NCBI GenBank assembly: GCA_021613535.1
Contig: CP075493.1
Location: 310,001-374,000 of the forward strand
Source: Adineta vaga
Lineage: Eukaryota; Rotifera
Reading direction: 5' to 3'
Length of the DNA: 64,000 nucleotides
Within the stretch, counting starts at the first letter, position 1. Each line of letters opens with the position of its first letter. Positions 32,437 to 43,079 of the stretch are shown in pieces. A program made the translations under genes and the position numbers. Under the pieces are notes generated by a model, which had not been told where the DNA came from, did not search any database, and worked only from the letters and a program-made list of their open reading frames with translations.

Positions 32437-35400
32437 ATGGACACAAATAATAGTTCACTGAACTATCAAGACGTCAAAGAAATACAAGAGGAACAGCAAC
32501 AGCAAAGAAAAAAATGTCATGGCAATCGACGTAATCAACGTTTTCGAAGAAAATGTCGTGCACAAAATATCAAACCAGGTAAAATAGAGAAGTTACTTCA
32601 GAAACGAAATCTTGTCAAGAAGAAAAATTCAAGTACTAATGAGAAGAATCTACATACAGTATTATCGAATCGAAAATTGGTAACTGAAAGAAATGCACAA
32701 GTAGTGGTGTTAACAACAACAACAACAACAACAAAACCGATACCAATATCAAATTTAAACAAACGTAAACGAGATATTTCATTGCCAGAACTAAAAACAA
32801 ATTCAACAATGATACCTAAATCCACAGCTTCAGTATCTATTGTACAACCATCATTGAAAAAGAAGAAAACCATTATTGATAATACTAACCTACATATAAA
32901 CTATCGGTTAGTTTCTATCAATATAATTTAACAGGATAGAAGTATGTATAAAATACCTTTTCATTCCTGTATTATAGAAGACCAATGTATTTGGATCGAT
33001 CATCTGCAGTACTATTTCAAATGTTAAATAGAACATTAAATTATACATTGAAAACAAAAATTGAAAAAGATTTTATTTATACACGAATAAGTCTATTAGA
33101 TGAACATTATTGTTTAGAAATTCACCGACAATTATGGCAATCCTATTTCGAAATTGGCCAACAGAAGCATATATGGCCAGTAAGTTTATTTCTTGAGAAA
33201 TGAACTATATTCTTTCATTCCCTCTATCTCTTTCATAAACAAAAGAATCAACTTCAGATGATGGCAAAGACAAATGATTTCGAATTATGTCAGCAATATT
33301 TGCTTAATTATATCGGAACAATTAGTAGTCAATTAAATATTTTTGAAATTGAATTGAACAGACAAATGCAGTCGTGTCCAATAACAAACTTAACAAGTGA
33401 TCAAATTGATCATTGCCTTAAAGAACTTGTTGATTGTCAACGAAAATATATATCAATGCAAAATAATAGACAAATATTGGAATTCAAAGAGTTTAATACT
33501 GAAAATGAGCTATTTCAATCGATATGCACATTTCATTTGACAAATGATCAAGTAAGTTGTATCTCTTCTTTCTCTCCGTCTGTTTTTTGTCTCTAGATAT
33601 TTGATCATGAATGACTATAAACATATAATCTTTATTTGAGAAAGAATCTTTCCAACGACTAACAAGTATACGCCAACAATCAATGAAATGTTGCGAACAA
33701 CTTCTAATGTTTGAAACACGAATTTTATGTAAACTTTTATCATTAGATTTCATTCAATTAGAACGTTTTATTGCACCTGTATTGTATACACCCTTCCTTT
33801 ATCAATAAAAGTCAATTCAATTTAACAATATTCATCATAAGTTTATACAAGATGGAAAACGACTGTGTCTAAATATTTTACTTCATGCTTACGAAATTAA
33901 ATTACAAGAATATGATCAACAATATCAAAATGAATTTCTAGAATTCGAAGAAAGATTACAGTTATTAGATAATACAGTCACAAAAGCAACAACTAATACG
34001 ACTTCTTCTACTAGTACTAGTACTAGTACTACTACCGTTGCTACTATGAACGATTGTTCTTCTAATTCGATAATCAATAGAGTTAAAGAATATATGAAGT
34101 ATCGTACAAGTCGTTTACAACGAGAGATATATGATAAAATATCATCTTTTCGGCGAAGATTATTACAAAATCGACAGCGTTCATCATTGGCAAAAACGAC
34201 AGTAGGTGTTTCTCCTGAACCATATCTTGATCTACATTCGAATCCATTCAATAAATGTCAGTGGAATCAACTTTCGCAAGGTAAGTGATATGATACCGAA
34301 CAAGTAATTAAATAAATATTTTCTTTTTCTTTTCTTTTCTTCTTTTGTCTATTGCTGTGAAGGTCCATCTTTTATTAGAATGAATCAAACTGCACTTCGT
34401 CCAAAAGATCAACAAAAAGTTGTCATCGAAACCGAATATAAAGAAATTTCTCAAACAGTTAAAAAACATCTTATCTCCTATCCACATCGTATAGCATCCG
34501 AATCTCCCTATTTCAAACTGTATTCACATCAACTTCACACGTATCTCAATCATTGTTACTTTTCACCAACATCCTATAAAGATCATATTCAAGCTCTACA
34601 GCAAAAGCATATTGCTGCAAGTATTCGACAAAAAATTAAACAAAACAACCTTATTATTCGTCAAACTGATAAAGATCATAATTTTTATATTGGCTCAGCC
34701 ATTGAATTCGAGAACAAAGTGGATAAATTCTTTCAAGATACAAAAGCTTTCATAGAATTATCTGATAATCCATTCAATGAAATTCAAAATAAGATTACTA
34801 CATTACTCAATCGATTACGTCAAGAAAAACTGATTTCCAAAGAACAATACAATAGAATGATGTTTGATCGTACAAAATGTGAATTAGCTCATTTATATTT
34901 TAATCCTAAAACACACAAGGTAAAAGAAATGCCTTCTTTATTCATTTCAACGTAAACTAGTATATTTTATATACGATATGATTTAGGATAATATACCTGT
35001 GAGACCAATTGAAAATACTATAACTGCTCCAACAACAAATATATCAAAATTTTTGGATAGTATTATACAACCTATATTTAATGAAGAACGTAAAGAAACA
35101 GATCTTATTGACGGTACTTCGTTTCTTCAGAGAATATTCAATTATACAACTAAAGGTCTTTTAAAATCCTCAACTCTTTTTTGTACATTTGATATTCATA
35201 ATTTATATACGATGTTACCACAAGACGAAGCACTTGATATTCTCACTGAATTTCTTCAAATACATGAATATAGACATGTCGAACGAATTTCGCTTGATAC
35301 AATCAGACAACTAGCTTCTATTGTTATCAAAGAAAATGTTTTTGTCTACGGAAATAAAACTTATCGACAAACGCTTGGGGGTGCAATGGGCTCATCATTT

Positions 35401-36564
35401 ACTTTAACTTTAGCGAATATATTTATGTGGAAATGGGAAAAAGAATTTGTTCGTCAACAAGATATGACTGGTGAATTTTATGGTCGATAAGTAGAAAAAT
35501 TGGAAGGGTTGGTAATAATATTTGTTTGTGATAATCTCATTCTACAGATATATTGATGATATATTTATCACATGGAATAGACCAGAACAAAATCTAATTA
35601 AACTATTAAATGAAGCTAATACATGGCACCCAAACATAAAGTTGGATTATAAAATCAGTCAAAGTCTTCCATTTCTTGATATTCTTCTAACAAATAATAA
35701 TGGTATTCTATCAACATGTGTGTATCATAAACCAGCAGCTGAACCTTACGTTGTCCCATTTATTTCTGATCATCCACGACATGTTTTTATTAATATTATA
35801 CAGAATCGTCTTGCATACGCATTAAAATATTCGTCGACATTTGAACTATTCAATCAAGAACGACGCTATATTAAATTAATGTTATTATATAACGGGTAAG
35901 CTTTGTCTACTAGTCATTCATACAAACAATGCTGATTTATTTGCTTAGCTATCCTTCAAAATTCATTGAAAGTGTATTTCGAAAGTTTTTCCAAGAGCAT
36001 ATTTCGTCATCCTCATTACTACCTTTCATAGTTAGCGAAAATCAATTCTTTGTTATGCGTAATAACCTATTCCCCGAACTACAAAATCGCGAAACAGAAG
36101 TAATTGAAATTATTCCGTCAAGGGACGATGATATCATCGATCATACTGCTAACGTAGGACAACATACACAAATATCATCAACAAATGAACCAAATAAGAA
36201 AGAGAAAAAAGATGAAAGTAAATTATTCATTCATTACACATATGAACATCGTCTACGAGGAATGAAACGAGGTCTCCATGACGTTCATAAAGATATATTC
36301 AGTCAATCAACAAATCAAAATGTCAAAATGATTTTAGGCAATAAGATTCGCCGTAATGCCAATCATGAACTAATACGTAAGCGTCCAAAACGAGTCTTAC
36401 TGCAAAATCAACCACGTCAAAGTAAGTCATATCAAAATTTATTATATATTTCATACTCTATAGATTAATTATTAATTGTCTATCATTCAGAGAGACTACG
36501 GCGATTAGATCAATCATCACGTACAAGTACAAACAAGACTCACAATCATCCAGCTCAAACGTAA
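32437..36564 (+). CDS. Athena-like Penelope-type reverse transcriptase, 10 exons, 1164 aa, apparently intact
   Basis: Exons 32437-32906, 32978-33179, 33258-33551, 33641-33778, 33842-34280, 34363-34919, 34987-35486, 35548-35895, 35949-36421 and 36491-36564; all phases agree. The N-terminus has the basic RNQRFRRKCRAQNIKPGKIE typical of bdelloid Penelope-like RTs, then helical and T/S-rich linkers. RT motifs in order: LAHLYFNPKTHK, IPVRPIENT, motif A TFDIHNLYTMLP, motif B GGAMGSSFTLTLANI, catalytic YIDDIF, then LPFLDILLTNNNG and VYHKPAAEPYVVPF. No GIY-YIG nuclease follows, so it is of the endonuclease-deficient class that adds to telomeres. A 63-nt intron in exon 4/5 removes an in-frame TAA at 33806. 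The intron splitting the catalytic motif (35487-35547) begins ATAAGT, not GTAAGT. This is the core of the central retroelement unit. Confidence 0.88.
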
Positions 36565-36917
36565 TTGTAAAATATATCATCATTCGTTATATTTTATTAC
36601 ACACTCTTTCACAACAATCGACTTTATTCACAAAATAATCAACACTATCTACAGCTATACCCTTTGTTTCCTTTACTTCCTGCTAAAACCTATTTTTCGT
36701 TTTCAAAATATACTCTATATGCACATAATTTATTATAAATGTATATTTAGACTTTTGACTTGATAGTAATGAAACAACTATATGATTATGTTTATCTTTT
36801 TTTTTCCAAAAATCGTCTGTAAGTTATTTATGTATGATAATAATGTTTGTCTTTCTAGATTACTCTACCTAAAAATCCACTTATTTTGTAACATCGAAAA
36901 AACAAAACAACAACTAT
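36565..36917. other. Spacer between RT gene and first membrane protein gene
   Basis: AT-rich, no coding signal. It probably holds the RT terminator and the next promoter. Confidence 0.4.
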
Positions 36918-37685
36918 ATGCAAGAATTTGAATCACTCTATTCTAGATATCTCAAGTTGTTCAACGAAATGTCATCTTCATCAACTCCTCCCGTACTAAC
37001 TAGGGCATATAAACGTCGACCAACTAAACCTAGAAGATATAATATTAATCCGTACAATTTTACAATACCAGAATTTTTATTGCAACGTGAAAAACAATAT
37101 CTATCTTCATCCGTAGTAACAAATCTGACAAATAATCATAGCAATACATCGGCTATTAATCTAATCAAAACTAATGCAACTTTTCCATCGATCATTGTTA
37201 ATAAGAATGATTCAAATTCGAATCTTCTACAAAATATAACAAAGAATGATTATTATTATTCAACTAACCATTCAATGAAGAGATATTTTGATTCGTTGGT
37301 TTCTTTCATACGACTACAAGAATCACATCTATGGAAATACGTACTCTATTTCACATTCGTCTGTGTTTTGCTGCTTATCGTTCGAACAATAATTTGTCAT
37401 GTTAATGCTTTTTATCGAACTTACTTTCGTACTTATAATTATCGCGTTACTTCACATGGTACGTGTTCAACGAAAACTCCTTATTTTTCTTGGCAAATCA
37501 TGTGCATTTGAAAATCTTTTTTTCTTCTAGACCGTTCAACATATTCACAATATCCGAAAATACCAAGCGAAAGTGATATTTATCGAAACCATACTGAAAT
37601 TCAAAATGGCGATCAATCTTCATTGACGTACAATCAAATATCATTAGCTGGCATAGTCATTACCTTTTTACCCGATCCTATATAA
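36918..37685 (+). CDS. Single-pass membrane protein of the retroelement unit, 2 exons, 231 aa
   Basis: Exons 36918-37458 and 37531-37685, with a 72-nt GT-AG intron and matching phase. The first ~135 residues hold several N-glycosylation sequons (NLTN, NHSN, NATF, NITK, NHSM) and a basic patch (RAYKRRPTKPRR). One strong hydrophobic helix follows (about 141-160, YVLYFTFVCVLLLIVRTII). The tail is cytoplasmic-like and Y/R-rich. No cleavable signal peptide is seen. Sequons on the N-terminal side suggest N-out, C-in topology. The family is not recognised. Same strand and spacing as the RT unit, so it is probably an accessory ORF of a large telomeric retroelement. It resembles the protein at 40778 in layout, not sequence. 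Confidence 0.7.
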
Positions 37686-38349
37686 GCATTTCCATTTATA
37701 TATTAATATAGCACCTGAATCTTAGAAGAAACAAACCCTTTTTCATACTTAAACTGTATGATGACTTTATATAACTGTAAATGTTTTTTGTACATTAATC
37801 ACTAAACACTTAATCGAACTATGTAATATATGAATACACCTGTAAATAAACTCAAATAGATGTTAAATTTGCGATGATTACTCTCTGTCGTCACAATTAG
37901 CTAAAACTTTCACCTATTTCAGATCAATGAAAACATCGGTAACTTTTTATTTGAAATACAACAACGAAACAGTACGAATTACAAGCAATTCAAACAAATA
38001 CGTAGTTAACGATATGTAAACAATCTTAATCTAACTCATTTACCAGAAAACTAAAAAATAATTTGATTTCAACATCTAAGCAGTGAGTAAACAAATTTAC
38101 ATTCACATCCTGATAGAAAAATTAAGTTAATTAATACTTTTCAATTAATATCCAATTAAAACACAAATACCTCTCAATTATTTTACTTTTTCTAGACATA
38201 TCTACACCTGCGTTTACTTCAGAACAGGATACAAGACAAATATTCAACCTTTTCATGTGAGCATTTCCTCTTCAATATCTAAAAATTATTAATTATGTAA
38301 TTCATGGGAATGTTTATTATTACTATTATTCCTGAACACCCATTTCGGA
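37686..38349. other. Non-coding spacer
   Basis: AT-rich, no supported gene. An acceptor-like TTTTTCTAG occurs near 38197, so a short upstream exon of the next, decayed ORF is possible but unproven. Confidence 0.35.
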
Positions 38350-38868
38350 ATGAATACAACCAACAGTCAAATTGGTCAGGATCCAAACGAAGCATCATTT
38401 GAAAATAATGGAAACGAATCCACCTTCAATCAATTCTTCGCTAATGAAATGATAACTACAAGTCAATCATTATCAGTTATATTTAATCCTGTAAATATGG
38501 TTACAAGTCAACTACCAGCAATTACGAACACCTCCGGACAGAATTCTCTAACCCGAAGACAAGAAGGACCACGAAGTTTACAACACCGATACTACCAACA
38601 ACTACATCGACGAAGCTATCGTTAACGTCGAAGTGCACAAAGAAGACAGGAACTATATGAGCAATAGTATGAAGGTCAACATCAACGGCAACTAGAACGC
38701 GAACAAAATCGACAACGGCAACTACAAACAACAATGGATCGTTGGGAACAAGACTAAATCAATGAACTTGCAGGAATGCAAGAGGAAGTCCAACAACTTG
38801 ATGAAATTGATGCCACTGAAAGATGAAAAGAGGAGGAAGAACAAAATGAAGTGCAACAATGAGATAAG
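38350..38868 (+). pseudogene. Decayed paralogue of the Q-rich protein at 39548
   Basis: It opens MNTTNSQIGQDPNEASFENN, parallel to MDTNNSQLGCTPSEPLISNN in the intact copy. It then has R/Q-rich and E/Q-rich stretches in the same order, ending with EEEEQNEVQQ. In-frame stops occur after HRRSYR (38623-38625) and at several later points, but the reading stays similar between them. It lies 0.7 kb before the intact copy on the same strand, which suggests a local tandem duplication followed by decay of the first copy. Confidence 0.7.
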
Positions 38869-39547
38869 GGAAGATCTACACTAGAGTAATGAGAAGATAT
38901 CACATTTTTATTTCAATAATTCAATACAATCCAAACTACTTTTAAACCCAACTTTTATCTTACAAGTATCATCGTTCTATATAGACTTCTTTTACAACTA
39001 TATATTTCATCTTCGATATCTATAATTCAACATTCCTATTGTGATCACCGTTTCAATTCTATTCTCTGTAAACTGAAACCATTTGAACAGAGTAAAATTT
39101 TCTCTTATGTTTATTAATATTCTTCGAATTCACTCCATATTCACCATTTAAAATTGTTTATTTTACATTTTATATTCTAGATACATGTACGATTCCATTT
39201 AATTTTCTACAAAGGATATTGAGTTACTTTACATCAATATTATATCTACATCTAAGTAACTCTCAACATACGAATCACTTATATTTTTATTTCAATTTTC
39301 AACTGTTCGATGTAAATGGTAGACCATTAATTATTATTCCAAAAAATAAATAGAACCATCATTCTGGTAACTGTTTATATCCTAAATGTATTTAGCTTCT
39401 GTTATATGTTATAGATATATACGATTTAATTCAGTTTCGTCTGAAAAAGATATCATATTCTTTAACGTAAACTCCGCTTCAATATTTAAAAAAAGCATGT
39501 AAAGGTCGAAGTTGTTCTTTCTTATGTTCAAACGTTTATTTTAGTAT

Positions 39548-40195
39548 ATGGATACAAATAACAGCCAGCTCGGATGTACTCCATCAGAACCATTAATTTC
39601 AAATAATGAAAACCAATCCAATATTGATCTACTGATATCTGTCGAGAATGGAACTGTAAACCGACCATTCACACAACTTACAACAACTGATAGAATTTCG
39701 AGTCGACTATCAACAATTCAAGCTCCTCAACGATACGATAGTACACTCAGACCACGACATGCACGACGAGGTAGACCATATCACTCTCGACAAGAACAGC
39801 GACGGCTTCGAATGCAGCATATCAGTAGTCAAAGATATGAACGATCTATTGAACACCAATGTCCAAATAGAGATCGATCACCGCAACACAATGGTAGCAT
39901 TCAATATCACCAGTTATTCGTCGATCGAACAAATCGAATGACTTACAGAACACATTTACCAATGATACAGGACGAAATTGAGCAAATAAATCAAACTCAA
40001 ACGTTCGAAAACGAACAACAACAACAACAAGAACAATTTCGACGTGACGATTTGGAACAAGATCAATTGAACGAACTCCGTGGAATAACTATTCCACGAG
40101 ATATAGAAATAGTAGAAAACGAAATCGAACAAATGGATCAAATTAATATGACACAAGCCATACACCAAAAAGAAGAGGAAGAAGAGCATCAATGA
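39548..40195 (+). CDS. Q/R-rich, coiled-coil-like protein of the retroelement unit, 215 aa
   Basis: Single exon. Residues 1-60 are S/T/N-rich. Residues 65-125 are strongly basic (RPRHARRGRPYHSRQEQRRL), which could bind nucleic acid. Residues 135-215 are E/Q-rich with coiled-coil periodicity (EIEQINQTQTFENEQQQQQE, DQLNELRGITIPRDIEIVEN), ending in an acidic tail. No known family. The basic-then-acidic helical layout is reminiscent of nucleocapsid-like or structural proteins, which is inference only. It has a decayed sister upstream and is followed by a membrane protein gene. Confidence 0.6.
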   Translation: MDTNNSQLGCTPSEPLISNNENQSNIDLLISVENGTVNRPFTQLTTTDRISSRLSTIQAPQRYDSTLRPRHARRGRPYHSRQEQRRLRMQHISSQRYERSIEHQCPNRDRSPQHNGSIQYHQLFVDRTNRMTYRTHLPMIQDEIEQINQTQTFENEQQQQQEQFRRDDLEQDQLNELRGITIPRDIEIVENEIEQMDQINMTQAIHQKEEEEEHQ

Positions 40196-40777
40196 AATAC
40201 GGAACAATTTATACAGTTGAAGTAATGGGAACATCTAATAATGTTGACTAATTAATCAAATCGACACTAGATATACGGTTTACTCCATCGTATAATTCAT
40301 CGCTAATCTCATATTTCTCATAAATATTCACTCATCCAAGATTAATCCAATCAATATCATATCAGTTTATCAATGTTCTGAAACAATATTCATCTTATTC
40401 TAATCCAATTCAATTTATAAACCATTTCAAACAAACTTTGTCAAAACACGAAAACTATATGTAACTGATAAAAAACACCACGAAAATTTTTCGAATAAAT
40501 CTTCGCTAATACTCAAAATTTTTCATCATTTTAAAATAGATTTTCGCTCAAGTAGTTTTTTTTCAAATTTGATATCACTTGCATGTAGCAATTAATATCA
40601 TCCGCAAATCGTCGTAGCTGAAATAAAACCAATTATGATACCCAAGACAGACTCGAATCCTAAAGATCAGTTTATTTTTGACTTATCTTTATCGATCAAC
40701 TTTATCCTGAATTTTGTTTTCGTTTTTTCTTCAGATTTTTTGGTCTAATCTTTTACTTTTATTGTTTTGAAAACAAC
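40196..40777. other. Non-coding spacer
   Basis: AT-rich, no coding signal. Poly-T before 40778 may belong to the next promoter. Confidence 0.35.
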
Positions 40778-41560
40778 ATGACTAATTACTATATATTTCG
40801 CAACGGCAGTCATTCCTATGGATTTTATCGACCACTCAACTATTCCGATATATTTAACAACGATATGGACGAACATCTAGCGCAATTATATCTACATCGA
40901 ATGAAAATCAAACCACTTCGAGTGAATTGTACGGTAGCTCCATTCGCTGAAGGTTGCCCTCTTGCAAACACAACTACTTCGATGTTTAATCGAACTCAAT
41001 TGTTTACACATTCCTTATCAAATAACTATTTTACAGATCTGGCACAACAATATCGACAAACTATTATCATTAGTCTAATATTGGTTTTCATGCTTTTACT
41101 CTTACTTACCTTTATTGTACGCAGACTTCTCTCAAACAAAACCAAGTCTTTTTCACCAACATCATTATTGGATAGTAAGTTTCTTCAATTTGTTTCTTGT
41201 GTTGATGCCTATACCAAAGAATGAATGAAACTATATGCATATATACCTATATAGATGTATACACAGATATACCCATAGCAAATGATCCCAGATTTATGCA
41301 CTACATATATTGTATCTCGCAGTATTCGGATGAAATAAGCATGCTCAGCGAGCAAGAAAATAGATGGAAAGAAAAAGTAAGTAAAATCAAAATGTTTTCG
41401 TTTTTTCTTCTTACTTAAAATTACTTTATCACAATCATAGATCATCAAATCATATGATTACGATTATCTTCCATGTCATTTTGATCAATTACCGTGTCGC
41501 GGCCTTCAAGATAATTCGAATACAATATACACAAAACCTCTACTAACATCATACAATTAA
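40778..41560 (+). CDS. Second single-pass membrane protein of the retroelement unit, 3 exons, 208 aa
   Basis: Exons 40778-41174, 41267-41376 and 41441-41560, GT-AG introns of 92 and 64 nt, phases consistent. The N-terminal ~105 residues carry sequons (NGSH, NYSD, NCTV, NTTT, NRTQ) and two cysteines (VNCTVAPFAEGC). A hydrophobic helix follows (TIIISLILVFMLLLLLTFIV), then a basic stop-transfer RRLLSNKTK. The cytoplasmic part ends with cysteine-containing YLPCHFDQLPCRGLQ. There is no signal peptide, and N-out topology is suggested. The family is not recognised. Same strand as the RT; likely an accessory or envelope-like ORF of a giant telomeric retroelement, stated as inference. Confidence 0.65.
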
Positions 41561-42346
41561 ACACTTAAATGACGTTGTTCGATTTCTCTTTTGTTTTTTT
41601 TTGTAAATGCCTAAAAATTCATAGTGTTTAGTTGTAGAAAGTACCATTCTAACAATTTACTAATATGAAACTTTTCTCTTTCAGATATTTCAAACATATT
41701 TATATCTTCATCTATACATTATTAACATATGGCATATGGCATATTATCAAAAACCAGGATGAAATCAACTATTAAAAGTAATCTTTAAGGGAAGAGAATC
41801 ACTAGGTGAATTAGCCAACGAATTAGAAATAAAAAAACAACTATTTCTTGTTCAAATCGATCGCATCTCGTTTTCATTACAATGATGAATGAAAATATCG
41901 ATGATATCATCGAATCGTATAATAACGATTCAAAAGAAACACCGGCTGACTATACTCTTAATAATAGTAACAATAATCTCGTTATAAGTCTGGTATTATT
42001 TATCAACATTCAATAAAACGAATTATTTAATCTATTTTGCTCATGATAATATGATCATTCTAGATACTGGTCACTGTTATAATAATACCCTTTACGGAAC
42101 AAATATTGGATCATCATTAATCCAAATAATCAAATTACCGTAATATTTTTGATTGATTGCGTTAATAAAAGCAAGTTTATGAAATTTTTCAAACAAAAAC
42201 TACATTGTGTAAACGGTGATTATGTAGTTGGTGAATAACTTCGAAATATAGATCTAATTCAAACAGCACCCAAAATCAGATCAAAGAATTGGCATACCTA
42301 AACAAATGTAAAAGGTGAAAGTTTCCGTAACACATATACCCGCCTC
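41561..42346. other. Degenerate coding-looking debris
   Basis: Short frames such as GRESLGELANELEIKKQLFL (near 41795-41860) suggest a decayed ORF, but stops are frequent and no family is recognisable. Confidence 0.35.
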
Positions 42347-42354
42347 TATATAAA
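42347..42354 (+). promoter_or_regulatory. TATA box in the retroelement terminal repeat
   Basis: TATATAAA follows a short GC-richer patch (CCCGCCTC). It lies about 340 bp upstream of the first hammerhead. Penelope-like terminal repeats commonly carry a promoter ahead of the ribozyme; the role here is inferred. Confidence 0.45.
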
Positions 42355-42689
42355 CGGACGAATGTAATACAATCATCTCAGAAAATGCCAACCAACGTCA
42401 CAGCATCACAACCCATTCCAATAAATATACCATGTTATTCATAATTCCAAATCAATACCACATAATTCCACTTAATGAATCTTTCACCCACAAAAACGTT
42501 CACCTTTCTCCTTCTGAAACTTATACGATTTCCTCACTTGAATCCTCATTACAACAAAACAACAAAACCTTGTTCTCATTAGTAATACTTTCAAGTGTAC
42601 ACCACTATGTTAACTTCATAAATTTTCATAAATTATGCGGTATCGTCAAATGTAGCCTATTCTTGTGATTATCGAATAATAAACAAACT

Positions 42690-42740
42690 CATATCATCTG
42701 AAGAATCTTCTTAGCTGAAGATGAAACCGGTCATGGCGGC
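42690..42740 (+). ncRNA. Hammerhead ribozyme 1 of the tail
   Basis: Core CTGAAGA (42698-42704; the variable N7 is A). Stem II is a perfect ATCTTC/GAAGAT with loop TTAGCT. GAAA (42723-42726) and a two-pair stem III (CC-GG) follow, with cleavage triplet GTC before ATGG. Stem I is weak here (CAT/ATG plus a wobble). Confidence 0.75.
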
Positions 42741-42850
42741 TGTTTACACACCCCTTACTTGAATTTTACTTCTGAAATTTAGTTGAAAAAACTATTTTTA
42801 AATTGTCTGAAATATTCTCGAATTGATTCTCAGAATCAAACAAGAGATCT

Positions 42851-42900
42851 AAGCCATCTGAAGAATCTTCTTAGCTGAAGATGAAACCGGTCATGGCGGC
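42851..42900 (+). ncRNA. Hammerhead ribozyme 2 of the tail (best-formed)
   Basis: Same core as the one 160 bp upstream, but with a full 5-bp stem I, GCCAT (42853-42857) with ATGGC (42893-42897). Stem II is ATCTTC/GAAGAT; cleavage triplet GTC. All conserved bases are present. It is followed by ACACACCCTC. Confidence 0.85.
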
Positions 42901-43003
42901 TGTTTACACACCCTCTTTGGATTGAAATTATCATTTCGAATTTCTTCGGAAGTTTGAAACAGATTTAATTGATTATTTGTGATTTTCTAATCATAGAATA
43001 ATT

Positions 43004-43054
43004 CTTACCATCTGATGAATCCTTTAGCCGGGATGAAATCTAGATTATGGTAGC
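43004..43054 (+). ncRNA. Hammerhead ribozyme 3 of the tail
   Basis: Stem I is TACCAT/ATGGTA (43006-43011 with 43047-43052). Core CTGATGA (43012-43018), stem II ATCC/GGAT, GAAA, then a minimal stem III (TC-TA-GA) and triplet ATT. It is almost identical to the one at 23412-23462. Confidence 0.8.
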
Positions 43055-43055
43055 T

Positions 43056-43079
43056 ACGCACACCCATACCCACACCCTT
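43056..43079. repeat. Telomere-like run between the two retroelement units
   Basis: CGCACACCCATACCCACACC directly after hammerhead 3 and directly before the 5'-truncated second RT unit. Confidence 0.75.

Noticed and set aside
33806-33808. In-frame TAA in the Athena-like RT, first taken as a nonsense mutation
   Set aside because: A 63-nt GT-AG intron (33779-33841) in phase 0 removes it without changing frame, so the gene can be intact.
42432-42668. 78-aa frame just before the hammerheads as a gene
   Set aside because: It lies inside the inferred terminal repeat after the TATA box, with no recognisable features; leader RNA is more likely.
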